From assembly GCF_001544835.2 (NCBI RefSeq), contig NZ_FCNX02000002.1:248001-312000 (forward strand): a DNA stretch of 64,000 bases, written 5' to 3'. Source of the DNA: Caballeronia fortuita. Its GTDB lineage: Bacteria > Pseudomonadota > Gammaproteobacteria > Burkholderiales > Burkholderiaceae. Position numbers and translations under genes: made by a program. The notes below the pieces were generated by a model, which worked only from the letters and a program-made list of their open reading frames with translations, ran no database searches and was not told the DNA's origin. This document shows positions 35,945 to 43,371 of this stretch, in pieces; the stretch's first letter is position 1, and each line of letters begins with the position of its first letter.

Positions 35945-36823
35945 TCAGTCCTTGCTCGTCGTGTTTTGCGCGACGGCGCCCTGCTTGCCCGAATACTGCC
36001 GATGCCACGCGAGCAGTTGCGGCGACGGCGGCATGTGCCACTTGTTGCCTTCGTCGATCACAAAGCCCGTGCGATGCCAGTCCTTCACGATGCCGTCGAA
36101 CGCGGCAACGGTATCGGTCTGCCCCTTGCGGACCCAGACCACGGACGGCGAGGGAATGAGCTGCGTCCTGATCGGCGATTCATAGTCCTTCCATTCGCCC
36201 GATTCGCTCAGAAGCCGCGCCTCGATGCCCGGCGTCACATGCACCGACGCGACGCACGCACCGCCGCGCAACGCCAGCAGCGCCTCCGGCATGCCCTTGA
36301 ACGCCTTGACCTGCGCGCCGTATTGTTCGATCAGCGGCTTCGTGTAGTTGCTGCCTTGCGACACGCATACCGGCTTGCCGCGCAGATCGGCCCAGTCGTG
36401 GATGCCCGCGCCTTTGCGCACCATCGCCGAGCCGCCGATTTCCTCGAACGGTGTCGGCACGTAACTCAGGATTTCGTCGCGTTCCTTCGTGTACTGCATG
36501 CTGGCGATGAGCGCATCGACCTTGCCTTGCTGGAGGAATTGCACGCGGTTCGGCGGCGTCACTTCGACTGCCTCGAACTTCACGCCGAGATGTTGCGCGA
36601 GGCTCTCGCCGAGTTCGACGTTGTAGCCGACCGGCTTGCGCGTCACGGGATCGAGCGAGCCGTAGGTGCCGTCCAGCACGACGCCGACAACGAGCACGCC
36701 GCGCGACTTGATGCGATCGAGCGTGGCGTCCGCGTGCGCGAGGTGAGATACGGCGGCGAGCGCGAGGGTGAAAAGCGCGGCGCCGCGCGCGCGAATGCTT
36801 GAGCGATGCATCATTCGGATCAT
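35945..36823 (-). CDS. Periplasmic amino-acid-binding protein of the sulfur cluster (first copy)
   Basis: About 292 residues with a signal peptide ending SHLAHA; the mature protein begins DATLDRIKSRGVLVVGVVLD. SBP_bac_3 features: VGYNVELGESLAQHLGVKFE, RVQFLQQGKVDALIASMQYT and LRGKPVCVSQGSNYTKPLIE. A second protein at 40957-41784 starts with the same DATLDRI and shares many blocks, so they are paralogues. Start is uncertain among ATGs at 36823, 36814 and 36811; none has a strong ribosome site. It lies 20 bases after the C-S lyase gene. Confidence 0.87.
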   Translation of the reverse strand: MIRMMHRSSIRARGAALFTLALAAVSHLAHADATLDRIKSRGVLVVGVVLDGTYGSLDPVTRKPVGYNVELGESLAQHLGVKFEAVEVTPPNRVQFLQQGKVDALIASMQYTKERDEILSYVPTPFEEIGGSAMVRKGAGIHDWADLRGKPVCVSQGSNYTKPLIEQYGAQVKAFKGMPEALLALRGGACVASVHVTPGIEARLLSESGEWKDYESPIRTQLIPSPSVVWVRKGQTDTVAAFDGIVKDWHRTGFVIDEGNKWHMPPSPQLLAWHRQYSGKQGAVAQNTTSKD

Positions 36824-36843
36824 CCGTTTGTGAAGGAAAAAGC

Positions 36844-38034
36844 TCAGCGCGCGATGCGTCGGAAAGCCTGCGCGAGATCGTCGATCAGATCGCGCGGATC
36901 TTCTAGGCCGACGTGCAGCCGGACAACCGGCGCGCCGCTGCGCCAGAAGCTTTGCGATGCGAGCCGCGCGGCGGGCGCGATCAGCGCAAGGCTTTCGTAG
37001 CCGCCCCACGACGCGCCGATGGCGAACAGGCGCAGCGCATCGACGAGTGCGACGGCATCGGCATGAGACGCATCGCGCAAGGCGAACGACACGAGGCCGT
37101 TCGCGCCATGAAAATCGCGTCGCCAGAGCGCGTGGCCGGGATCGTCGGGCAGCGCGGGATAGAACACGCGCGCGACGATGTCCGTGGCATCGGCGAGATA
37201 GTGCGCGACTTCGAGCGCATGACGCTGATGCTGCGCGAGCCGCACGGCAAGCGTGCGCACGCCGCGCAACGCGAGCCAGGCATCGTCGGCGCCGACGGAC
37301 AAGCCGAGCGCCTCGTGCGTATCGCGCAGACGCCGCGCGACCTCGCGATCCTTCACGGCCACCGCGCCTTGCATCAAGTCCGAATGACCGCCGACGTACT
37401 TCGTGATCGCCTGGATCGAGATGTCCGCGCCGAGTTCGAGCGGCCGGTAGAGCACGCCCGCGCCCCACGTGTTATCCGTTGCGAGCAACGCGCCATGCTG
37501 CCGCGCGAAGGCGGCGAGCGCCGGAAGATCGATGACTTCGTACAGAAACGACGACGGCGACTCCGCATAGATGAGCCGCGTCTGCGCACGCACATCGCGC
37601 TCCGGCAAGCCGGCGCTCGCGCTGAAGTACGTGAACGACACGCCGAGGCGCGTCAGCAACGGCTCGATGCGCTCGCGTACCGGGCCATACACGCTGTCCT
37701 GCACCAGCACGTGATCGCCCGGCGACAGCAGCGCGATGAACGTCAGCGAGATCGCCGCGAGTCCTGACGGTGCCAGCAGCACGTGCTCCGCGCCTTCGAG
37801 TTCGCCGAGCGCCGTTTCGAGCGCGCGATGCGTCGCCGTGCCGTGACGCCCGTAGGTCGCGACTGCTTCGCCGGCCTCGCGCCGATGATGCAAGTCGACG
37901 CGCGCGGCGTCGTCGCGAAACCGGACTGTGCTCGTGCGCACGAGCGGCGCGTTGACGGGCGCGGCGCCGTCGTCGAACGCGGGTGCGCCCGCATGCAGCA
38001 CGCGGGTGTGAAGATGATCGCGACGCTCCGTCAT
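36844..38034 (-). CDS. PLP-dependent C-S lyase of the cystathionine beta-lyase/gamma-synthase family
   Basis: 396 residues. Family landmarks: substrate-side YGRHGTATHRALE, PLP-side SGLAAISL, DNTWGAGVLYRPLELGADIS, and Schiff-base Lys212 in AITKYVGGHSD. The MetC/YtjE-like fold cleaves cysteine conjugates and cystathionine to thiol, pyruvate and ammonia. In a sulfur-uptake operon, a beta-lyase on cystine or an S-substituted cysteine is more likely than methionine synthesis. It shares a 1-base stop/start overlap with the cysteine-dioxygenase-like gene. Substrate needs assay; family certain. Confidence 0.88.
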   Translation of the reverse strand: MTERRDHLHTRVLHAGAPAFDDGAAPVNAPLVRTSTVRFRDDAARVDLHHRREAGEAVATYGRHGTATHRALETALGELEGAEHVLLAPSGLAAISLTFIALLSPGDHVLVQDSVYGPVRERIEPLLTRLGVSFTYFSASAGLPERDVRAQTRLIYAESPSSFLYEVIDLPALAAFARQHGALLATDNTWGAGVLYRPLELGADISIQAITKYVGGHSDLMQGAVAVKDREVARRLRDTHEALGLSVGADDAWLALRGVRTLAVRLAQHQRHALEVAHYLADATDIVARVFYPALPDDPGHALWRRDFHGANGLVSFALRDASHADAVALVDALRLFAIGASWGGYESLALIAPAARLASQSFWRSGAPVVRLHVGLEDPRDLIDDLAQAFRRIAR

Positions 38035-38648
38035 CAACCCACCGCCTGCGTCGCGCGCTGCATATGCGTGGCGTTGTACCGCACGATGCGTCCAGTGTCC
38101 GGTTCGAAGCCCAGACGCCCCGTCAGCGTTTCCAGCGGACGGCCGTAAAGGTGGAAATGCAGCGTCGGCGCAGCGCCATTCACGTGAATGCTGTGAATGT
38201 CCTCGGGCAAGAACGCGATAGACATACCGGGACGCACGATGACTTCGCGATCGACTTCGAGTTGCGCGCGGTCGGGATCGGCGCCGTCGTCGATACGCCG
38301 GTAGACGCGGTTCAGCTCGTCGCCCGCGACCGCGACGATGACCGCCCACGTGTCGTGGTTGTGCGGGATCGTGGTCTTGCCGGGCAACAGCGAGTTCAGA
38401 TATAGCGCGAAGCCGTCCTCGCCCGGATTCAGCCGATAGCGCACCGACGTATCGCCGCTCTGCGCTTGCGGCGGCGGAAAGTCGGCGGCATCGAAGAGAT
38501 CGGTATGGTCGGCAAGCCTCGCGAGACGCTCGCTCAGGCGCGACAGCGCGGCACGCGTGAGGCCGTCTTCATCGACGATGCGGCGGGCATCCGCAAGCAG
38601 CGCCTGGACAGCATCGTTGCGTCGTTGTTCTTGTTGCGTGGTGGTCAT
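38034..38648 (-). CDS. Cysteine-dioxygenase-like thiol dioxygenase
   Basis: 204 residues with the thiol-dioxygenase cupin: VRYRLNPGEDGFALYLNSLL, then KTTIPHNHDTWAVIVAVAGD with iron ligands His96 and His98, and the third ligand His152 or His155 in LPEDIHSIHVNG. The family oxidises cysteine, 3-mercaptopropionate or similar thiols to sulfinic acids. The Cys that forms the Cys-Tyr crosslink in mammalian enzymes is not seen, as is usual in bacteria. Flanked by the C-S lyase (overlapping) and the ABC ATPase (15 bases). Cysteine sulfinate formed here could be deaminated by the operon's aminotransferase. Confidence 0.87.
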   Translation of the reverse strand: MTTTQQEQRRNDAVQALLADARRIVDEDGLTRAALSRLSERLARLADHTDLFDAADFPPPQAQSGDTSVRYRLNPGEDGFALYLNSLLPGKTTIPHNHDTWAVIVAVAGDELNRVYRRIDDGADPDRAQLEVDREVIVRPGMSIAFLPEDIHSIHVNGAAPTLHFHLYGRPLETLTGRLGFEPDTGRIVRYNATHMQRATQAVG

Positions 38649-38663
38649 TGGAATGGGGGCGAG

Positions 38664-39503
38664 TTAGACGGCGCGCAGCGGCGGATGACTGCGGTCCTCG
38701 CCGCGCGCGCGTTGCAGGAAAAGCCGCGTGCGTTCGTGGCGCGGCTGGCCGAAGAGTTGCGCGGCCGGTCCGTGCTCGACGATCACGCCGCGCTCGGTGA
38801 AAAAGACCTCGTCGCTGATCTCGGCGGCGAAGCGCATCTCGTGCGTGACGAGCACGCAGGTCTGCCCTTCATCCGCGAGTTCGCCGATGACGTTCAGCAC
38901 TTCGCCGACGGTTTCCGGATCGAGTGCCGACGTCACTTCGTCGAACAGGATCAGTTCGGGACGCATCGCGAGCGTGCGCGCGATCGCCACGCGCTGCTGC
39001 TGGCCGCCCGACAACGCACCCGGATGCGCGTGCGCCTTGTCCGCGAGACGCACTTTGGCGAGCAGCGCGTGCGCGTCGCTTTCGGCTTCGGCGCGGCTTT
39101 TGCCAAGCACGCGGCGCGGCGCGATCGTCAGATTGTCGAGCACGCTCAGATGCGGAAACAGGTTGTACTGCTGAAACACGAAGCCCACGCGCTTGCGCAG
39201 CGCGATGCGCTCGGCATCGCTCTGTTGCGCGCGCACGTCGATGCTGGCGATGTCGATCGAACCGCGTTGCGGGCTCACGAGGCCGTTGATGCAGCGCAGG
39301 ATCGTCGATTTGCCCGACCCCGACGGCCCGATGATCGACACGGCCTGCCCGCGCTTCACCGTCAGGTCGATGCCGTTCAACACCGGCACGCCGTCATAGC
39401 TCAGATGCAGATCGCGGATCGTGAGCAGCGGGTCTTGCGTGTGGCTGTCGCGGGCGGGCGATGCGTTTAGGGTCGAAGAAGATGCGAGCGCGATGCGGTT
39501 CAT
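38664..39503 (-). CDS. Amino-acid ABC transporter ATP-binding protein
   Basis: 279 residues. After a 25-residue lead: LTIRDLHLSYDGVPVLNGID, Walker A GPSGSGKST (about 59-67), Q-loop VFQQYNLFPHL, signature LSGGQQQR, Walker B LILFDEVTSALDPE and switch VTHEMRFAAEISDEV. This is the GlnQ/HisP group. Its two permeases are not in this operon but in the divergent one (41786-43349), and no other ATPase is near, so the divergent operons must work together. Its start overlaps the aminotransferase stop by 4 bases (ATGA). Confidence 0.92.
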   Translation of the reverse strand: MNRIALASSSTLNASPARDSHTQDPLLTIRDLHLSYDGVPVLNGIDLTVKRGQAVSIIGPSGSGKSTILRCINGLVSPQRGSIDIASIDVRAQQSDAERIALRKRVGFVFQQYNLFPHLSVLDNLTIAPRRVLGKSRAEAESDAHALLAKVRLADKAHAHPGALSGGQQQRVAIARTLAMRPELILFDEVTSALDPETVGEVLNVIGELADEGQTCVLVTHEMRFAAEISDEVFFTERGVIVEHGPAAQLFGQPRHERTRLFLQRARGEDRSHPPLRAV

Positions 39504-40729
39504 GCGGCCTCCCGTTGCGCACGTCGCAAAGCCGCGACGCCGGCCGCGAGCCGCGCGACGCCTTCGGCGAGTGTCGCGTTGCTCGCGACCATCGAGAAGC
39601 GGATATGGTCCGGCGTGCCGAACGATGTGCCGTCCACGACCGCCAGCCCGTGCTCGAACAACAGATAGGCGACGAGATCGATGTCGCTGGCAATGGTTTC
39701 GCCCGCGGGCGTCGTTGCACCGATCAGCGCGCTCACGTCGACGAACGCGAAGAACGCGCCTTGCGGCGGCACGCAGCGCACGCCGTCGATCTTCGCAAAG
39801 GCGTCGAGCAGCAGATCGCGCCGCTCGCGATACGCCGCCACGGAAGAAGCAACGAACGCCTGATCGCCGCGCAGCGCCGCCGCGAGCGCCGCCTGACCGA
39901 TCGACGAAGGCGACGACGTCGATTGCGACTGCACGACGGTCATCGCGCGAATCAGTTCGACCGGCCCCGCGCCGTAACCGATGCGCCAGCCGGTCATCGC
40001 ATAAGGCTTGGATGCTCCGTTGACGATCAGCGTGCGGCCCGCCAGATCGGGTGCGATGCGCAGGAAGTGTTCGCGCGCGCCGCCGTCGAAACGGATGTGC
40101 TCGTAGATCTCATCGAGCAGCACCCACACGTGCGGGTGCCTGCGCAAGACATCCGCGAGCGCGGCGAGTTCACCGGTGCCGTACACCGCGCCGCTCGGGT
40201 TCGACGGCGTGTTCAGGATGAGCCAGCGCGTGCGCGGCGTGATGGCCGCATCAAGCCGCGCCGGCGTGAGCTTGTAGCCGTCTTCGGGACGCGATGCGAC
40301 GGTCACCGGCGTACCGTCGTTGATCGACACCATCGCCGGGAAGGACTGCCAGTACGGCGCGGGCACGATCACTTCGTCGCCCTCGCGCAAGGTCGCGGCG
40401 AACGCGTTGTAGATGACATGCTTGCCGCCGCTGCCGACGATGATCCTCTCCGCCGCGTAGTCCAGGCCGTTCTCGCGCGCGAGCTTGTCGCGGATCGCGG
40501 CGCGCAGGTCGGCGGTGCCGGCGGGCGGCGTGTACTTCGTGTCGCCCGCCGCGAGTGCGTCGATCGCGGCCTGCTTGATCGACGCGGGCGTGTCGAAATC
40601 GGGCTCGCCCGCCGTCAGTTCGATGATCGAACGTCCGCTGGCCGCGAGCGCCTGCGCGCGCGCCTTGGCCGCGGCATTGGGCGCAAGGCCGATGCGCTCT
40701 GCGCGGCGGGAAAGAATCAGTTGGGTCAT
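39500..40729 (-). CDS. PLP-dependent class I aminotransferase, aspartate-aminotransferase-like
   Basis: 409 residues. Markers: ELTAGEPDFDTP, TKYTPPAGTADLR, NTPSNPSGAVY, LLDEIYEHIRFDGG, the Schiff-base Lys241 in NGASKPYAMTGWRIGYG and a late Arg in HIRFSMVAS that should hold the substrate carboxylate. This is the subgroup Ib aspartate transaminase type. The ATG at 40729 is chosen; a frame from 40837 would extend into the divergent promoter gap. As first gene of the sulfur operon it could transaminate cysteine sulfinate (an aspartate analogue) to sulfinylpyruvate, which loses sulfite. That role is inference. Confidence 0.88.
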   Translation of the reverse strand: MTQLILSRRAERIGLAPNAAAKARAQALAASGRSIIELTAGEPDFDTPASIKQAAIDALAAGDTKYTPPAGTADLRAAIRDKLARENGLDYAAERIIVGSGGKHVIYNAFAATLREGDEVIVPAPYWQSFPAMVSINDGTPVTVASRPEDGYKLTPARLDAAITPRTRWLILNTPSNPSGAVYGTGELAALADVLRRHPHVWVLLDEIYEHIRFDGGAREHFLRIAPDLAGRTLIVNGASKPYAMTGWRIGYGAGPVELIRAMTVVQSQSTSSPSSIGQAALAAALRGDQAFVASSVAAYRERRDLLLDAFAKIDGVRCVPPQGAFFAFVDVSALIGATTPAGETIASDIDLVAYLLFEHGLAVVDGTSFGTPDHIRFSMVASNATLAEGVARLAAGVAALRRAQREAA

Positions 40730-40956
40730 CGGCGAATCCTGTGCAGGTAAGCCAGCGATTCTATGGACCGCTTCCGTGCGCGCTAACCAACGATTGGACA
40801 CATGCATATCGCACGATTTGCGATGCCTATCTGCCACGCCGCGCCATTTGCTTATCAGATTCGCTTCGTTTCCGGCGCGCGGTCATGACGCTATCGTGAT
40901 GCGCTGCCCTTGCCAGCCACGGCGTCGCGAGGCCGCGTGTCCTTCATCTTCCCCGC
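40730..40956. promoter_or_regulatory. Divergent promoter gap of the sulfur amino-acid cluster
   Basis: 227 bases between the first genes of the two divergent operons. Both promoters and any operator must lie here, since no regulator gene is included in the cluster. I see an imperfect palindrome (GCATATCGCA and TTGCGATGC, about 40803-40827) but cannot assign a regulator. A CysB-like or other global sulfur regulator is expected from the gene content only. Confidence 0.4.
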
Positions 40957-41784
40957 ATGATTACAAAGACCTTGTTCAGCCGCTTCGGCGCGCTTATGTT
41001 GCTCGCCTCGCTCAGCGTGTCCGCGCGCGCCGACGCCACGCTCGATCGCATCGCATCGCGTCACGAGATCGACGTCGGCGTGATGATCGCGGGCAGTCCG
41101 TTCGGCTCGCTCGATCCGCAGACGCAGCAACCGCGCGGCATCAACGTCGATCTCGCGAACGATATCGGCAAGAAACTCGGCGTCAAGGTCAATCTGGTGT
41201 CCGTGCAGCCTTCGACGCGCGTGCAGTTTCTTCAACAAGGCAAGGCCGACATCCTGATCGCCAACATGGAGTACACGCCGCAGCGCGCCGAAATTCTCGA
41301 CTTCGTGCCGACGCCCTATTACCGTGTCGGCGGCACGGCGATCACGCCGAACAACAGCGGCATCACGCGCTGGGAAGATCTGCGCGGCAAGCCGGTCTGC
41401 ATCTCGCAGGGCAGCAGTTATATCCGGCCGATCGTCGAGCGCTATGGCGCGGTGCCGCACGCGTTCCCCGGCGCGTCGCAATCGCTGCTCGCGCTGCGCG
41501 GCGGCAGTTGCGTGGCGGCCGTGCACGACGCCGCGCCGCTGCTCTATCCGCTGCAACAGCACGATCCCGAATGGCGCGATTACCGGACCTTGCAGCCGGA
41601 GCTGATTCCGGCGTCGTCGGTGATCTGGGTGCGCCAGGGCGAAAAGGACACGGCGGCGAAGCTGAACGGGATCGTCGAAGAGTGGCACCGAAGCGGCTTT
41701 CTGATCGCGTCCGAAGCGAAGGCGGGGTTGCCGCCGTCGCCCGCGCTGGTCGAATGGCATGCGAATCTGCCCAAAGGACCGTGA
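40957..41784 (+). CDS. Periplasmic amino-acid-binding protein of the sulfur cluster (second copy)
   Basis: 275 residues with a signal peptide ending SVSARA; the mature protein starts DATLDRIASRHEIDVGVMIA. Blocks shared with the 35945-36823 protein include RVQFLQQGKADILIANMEYT, LRGKPVCISQGSSYIRPIVE and the ending PPSPALVEWH. It is first in the rightward operon, with the first permease only 1 base after its stop. Having two receptors for one permease set suggests two related ligands or affinities. Confidence 0.9.
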   Translation: MITKTLFSRFGALMLLASLSVSARADATLDRIASRHEIDVGVMIAGSPFGSLDPQTQQPRGINVDLANDIGKKLGVKVNLVSVQPSTRVQFLQQGKADILIANMEYTPQRAEILDFVPTPYYRVGGTAITPNNSGITRWEDLRGKPVCISQGSSYIRPIVERYGAVPHAFPGASQSLLALRGGSCVAAVHDAAPLLYPLQQHDPEWRDYRTLQPELIPASSVIWVRQGEKDTAAKLNGIVEEWHRSGFLIASEAKAGLPPSPALVEWHANLPKGP

Positions 41785-41785
41785 G

Positions 41786-42529
41786 ATGGACGCCTCGCTG
41801 CATTCGATTCTCGCGGCGGCCGCGCGCGCCGGGTTCGACTTCCGCTTCCTGCTCGATGCCTACGAGCGCGATCCGTTCCTGCACGGCATCGTCGTGAGCA
41901 TCGAAATCATCGTCGCGACGATGGCCGGCAGCGCGATCGCCGGGCTCGCGCTGCTCGTCGCGGTGCGCGGCCGGCGCGTCTGGCTCGCGAACGCCGCGCG
42001 CGCGTTCATCGAACTCACGCGAAGCACGCCGACGCTCGTGCAGTTGTATTGCGGATTTCTCGTGGTGAACATGCTCATCACGCAGTGGCTGCAGATGCAT
42101 CACGTGGACAATCCGTTCAAGCCGTTCTTCTGGATCGTGCTGGTGCTGTCGCTGCACCAGGGCGCGTTTCATGCGGAGGCGCTGCGCGCCGGTTTCGATG
42201 CGCTGCCCGCGCAGACGATCGAAGGCGCCATGTCGCTCGGGCTGGACCGCAGGAGCCGCTTCTGGCGCATCGAACTGCCGCTCGCGCTGCGCACCGCGTT
42301 GCCGACGCTCGTCAACAACGCGGTCGAACTGGTGAAGGCGTCCGCGCTGGCATCGGCGATCGCGGTCGGCGACATCACGTATCAGTCGATCATGATCTGG
42401 ACGCAGCGCGACAACGTGCTCGCGCTCATGGTCCTGATCCTCCTGTTCTACGGCGCGCTGACGTGGCTCGTGAGCCGCGCCGGGCGCTGGCTGGAACGTC
42501 GTCTATGGGTGCCCGGCTATGGCGCATGA
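41786..42529 (+). CDS. Amino-acid ABC transporter permease (first subunit)
   Basis: 247 residues, five predicted membrane segments. The N-terminal helix covers GIVVSIEIIVATMAGSAIAG. The family motif is FIELTRSTPTLVQLYCGFLV, and the EAA loop is AEALRAGFDALPAQTIEGAM, then SLGLDRRSRFWRIELPLALR. This is the HisQ/GlnP type. The start is the ATG 1 base after the binding-protein stop. It overlaps the second permease gene by 11 bases; the two should form a heterodimer served by the ATPase at 38664-39503. Confidence 0.9.
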   Translation: MDASLHSILAAAARAGFDFRFLLDAYERDPFLHGIVVSIEIIVATMAGSAIAGLALLVAVRGRRVWLANAARAFIELTRSTPTLVQLYCGFLVVNMLITQWLQMHHVDNPFKPFFWIVLVLSLHQGAFHAEALRAGFDALPAQTIEGAMSLGLDRRSRFWRIELPLALRTALPTLVNNAVELVKASALASAIAVGDITYQSIMIWTQRDNVLALMVLILLFYGALTWLVSRAGRWLERRLWVPGYGA

Positions 42530-43349
42530 CACGCTCGCTCCTTCATCGGTGATCGCCGCTTCGCGCGGCAGGACGCGGCCGCTGTCCGGCTTCGCGTCGG
42601 GAACGGGCGCCATCGTCGGCGTGCTGGTGTTCGGCGCGCTGCTCTGGGCGATCGCGCCCGAATCCGGCTCGCGCCTCGACACGCTCAGGCAGCTCGTCGA
42701 ATGGGCGCCCGCGCTCGCGCACGGCTTTTCGCTCAACATCCTCATCAGCCTGGGCGCGGTGGCGATCGGCACCGTCGCTGGCGTGGTCGCCGGTGCGATC
42801 GCGCTGTCGCGCTCGCTGGCCGGACGCATCGCGCGATGGTCGATCCAGGCGTTTCGCAATGCGCCGTGGCTCGTGCTGATCTACTTCACGACCTACGTGT
42901 TTCCCTTCGAGTTCACCGTGTTCGGCAAGACGTTGCCGTTCCCCGACTGGCTCAAGGTGACGCTTGCGCTGGCGCTGCCCGCGAGCGCGAACATCGCGGA
43001 AATCTTTCGCGGCGCGGTGGCCTCGACGCCGACGACGCAATGGGAGGCCGCGCAATCCCTCGCCTTCTCGCGGCGGCAAGTGCTCGTGCATATCGTGCTG
43101 CCGCAATGCGCGCGCCGCATGCTGCCGCCGTGGACCAACGTGTACGCGATCATCACGATGGGCACGGCGCTGTCGTCGCTCGTCGGCATCCATGATCTGA
43201 TCGACACGGCGCAGATCGCGAGCAGCACGGTCGCGCGATCCAGCTTCACGGTGCTGACCTACGTCGCCACGCTCGTCGTGTTCTTCGCGTATTGCTATCC
43301 GATCTCGCGCTTCACCCGCTGGCTGGAACGCCGCATGAACGTCCAATGA
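42519..43349 (+). CDS. Amino-acid ABC transporter permease (second subunit)
   Basis: 276 residues. A 35-residue lead precedes the first helix (GAIVGVLVFGALLWAI). Family segments are FRNAPWLVLIYFTTYVFPFE and the EAA loop AEIFRGAVASTPTTQWEAAQ, then LAFSRRQVLVHIVLPQCARR. It overlaps the first permease gene (11 bases) in a different frame. The rhodanese gene follows 22 bases later, tying transport to sulfur transfer. Partner and ATPase as for the first subunit. Confidence 0.9.
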   Translation: MAHDTLAPSSVIAASRGRTRPLSGFASGTGAIVGVLVFGALLWAIAPESGSRLDTLRQLVEWAPALAHGFSLNILISLGAVAIGTVAGVVAGAIALSRSLAGRIARWSIQAFRNAPWLVLIYFTTYVFPFEFTVFGKTLPFPDWLKVTLALALPASANIAEIFRGAVASTPTTQWEAAQSLAFSRRQVLVHIVLPQCARRMLPPWTNVYAIITMGTALSSLVGIHDLIDTAQIASSTVARSSFTVLTYVATLVVFFAYCYPISRFTRWLERRMNVQ

Positions 43350-43371
43350 ACCGTCACATCGAATTGCCGGC

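Noticed and set aside
34499-36802. Open frame of 767 codons on the plus strand
   Set aside because: Lies exactly antisense to the flavoprotein and binding-protein genes; Arg/Ala-rich shadow typical of GC-rich DNA, with no motif or ribosome site.
40803-40827. Imperfect palindrome in the divergent gap of the sulfur cluster
   Set aside because: Arms match only partly and no second copy was found, so it cannot be claimed as an operator.
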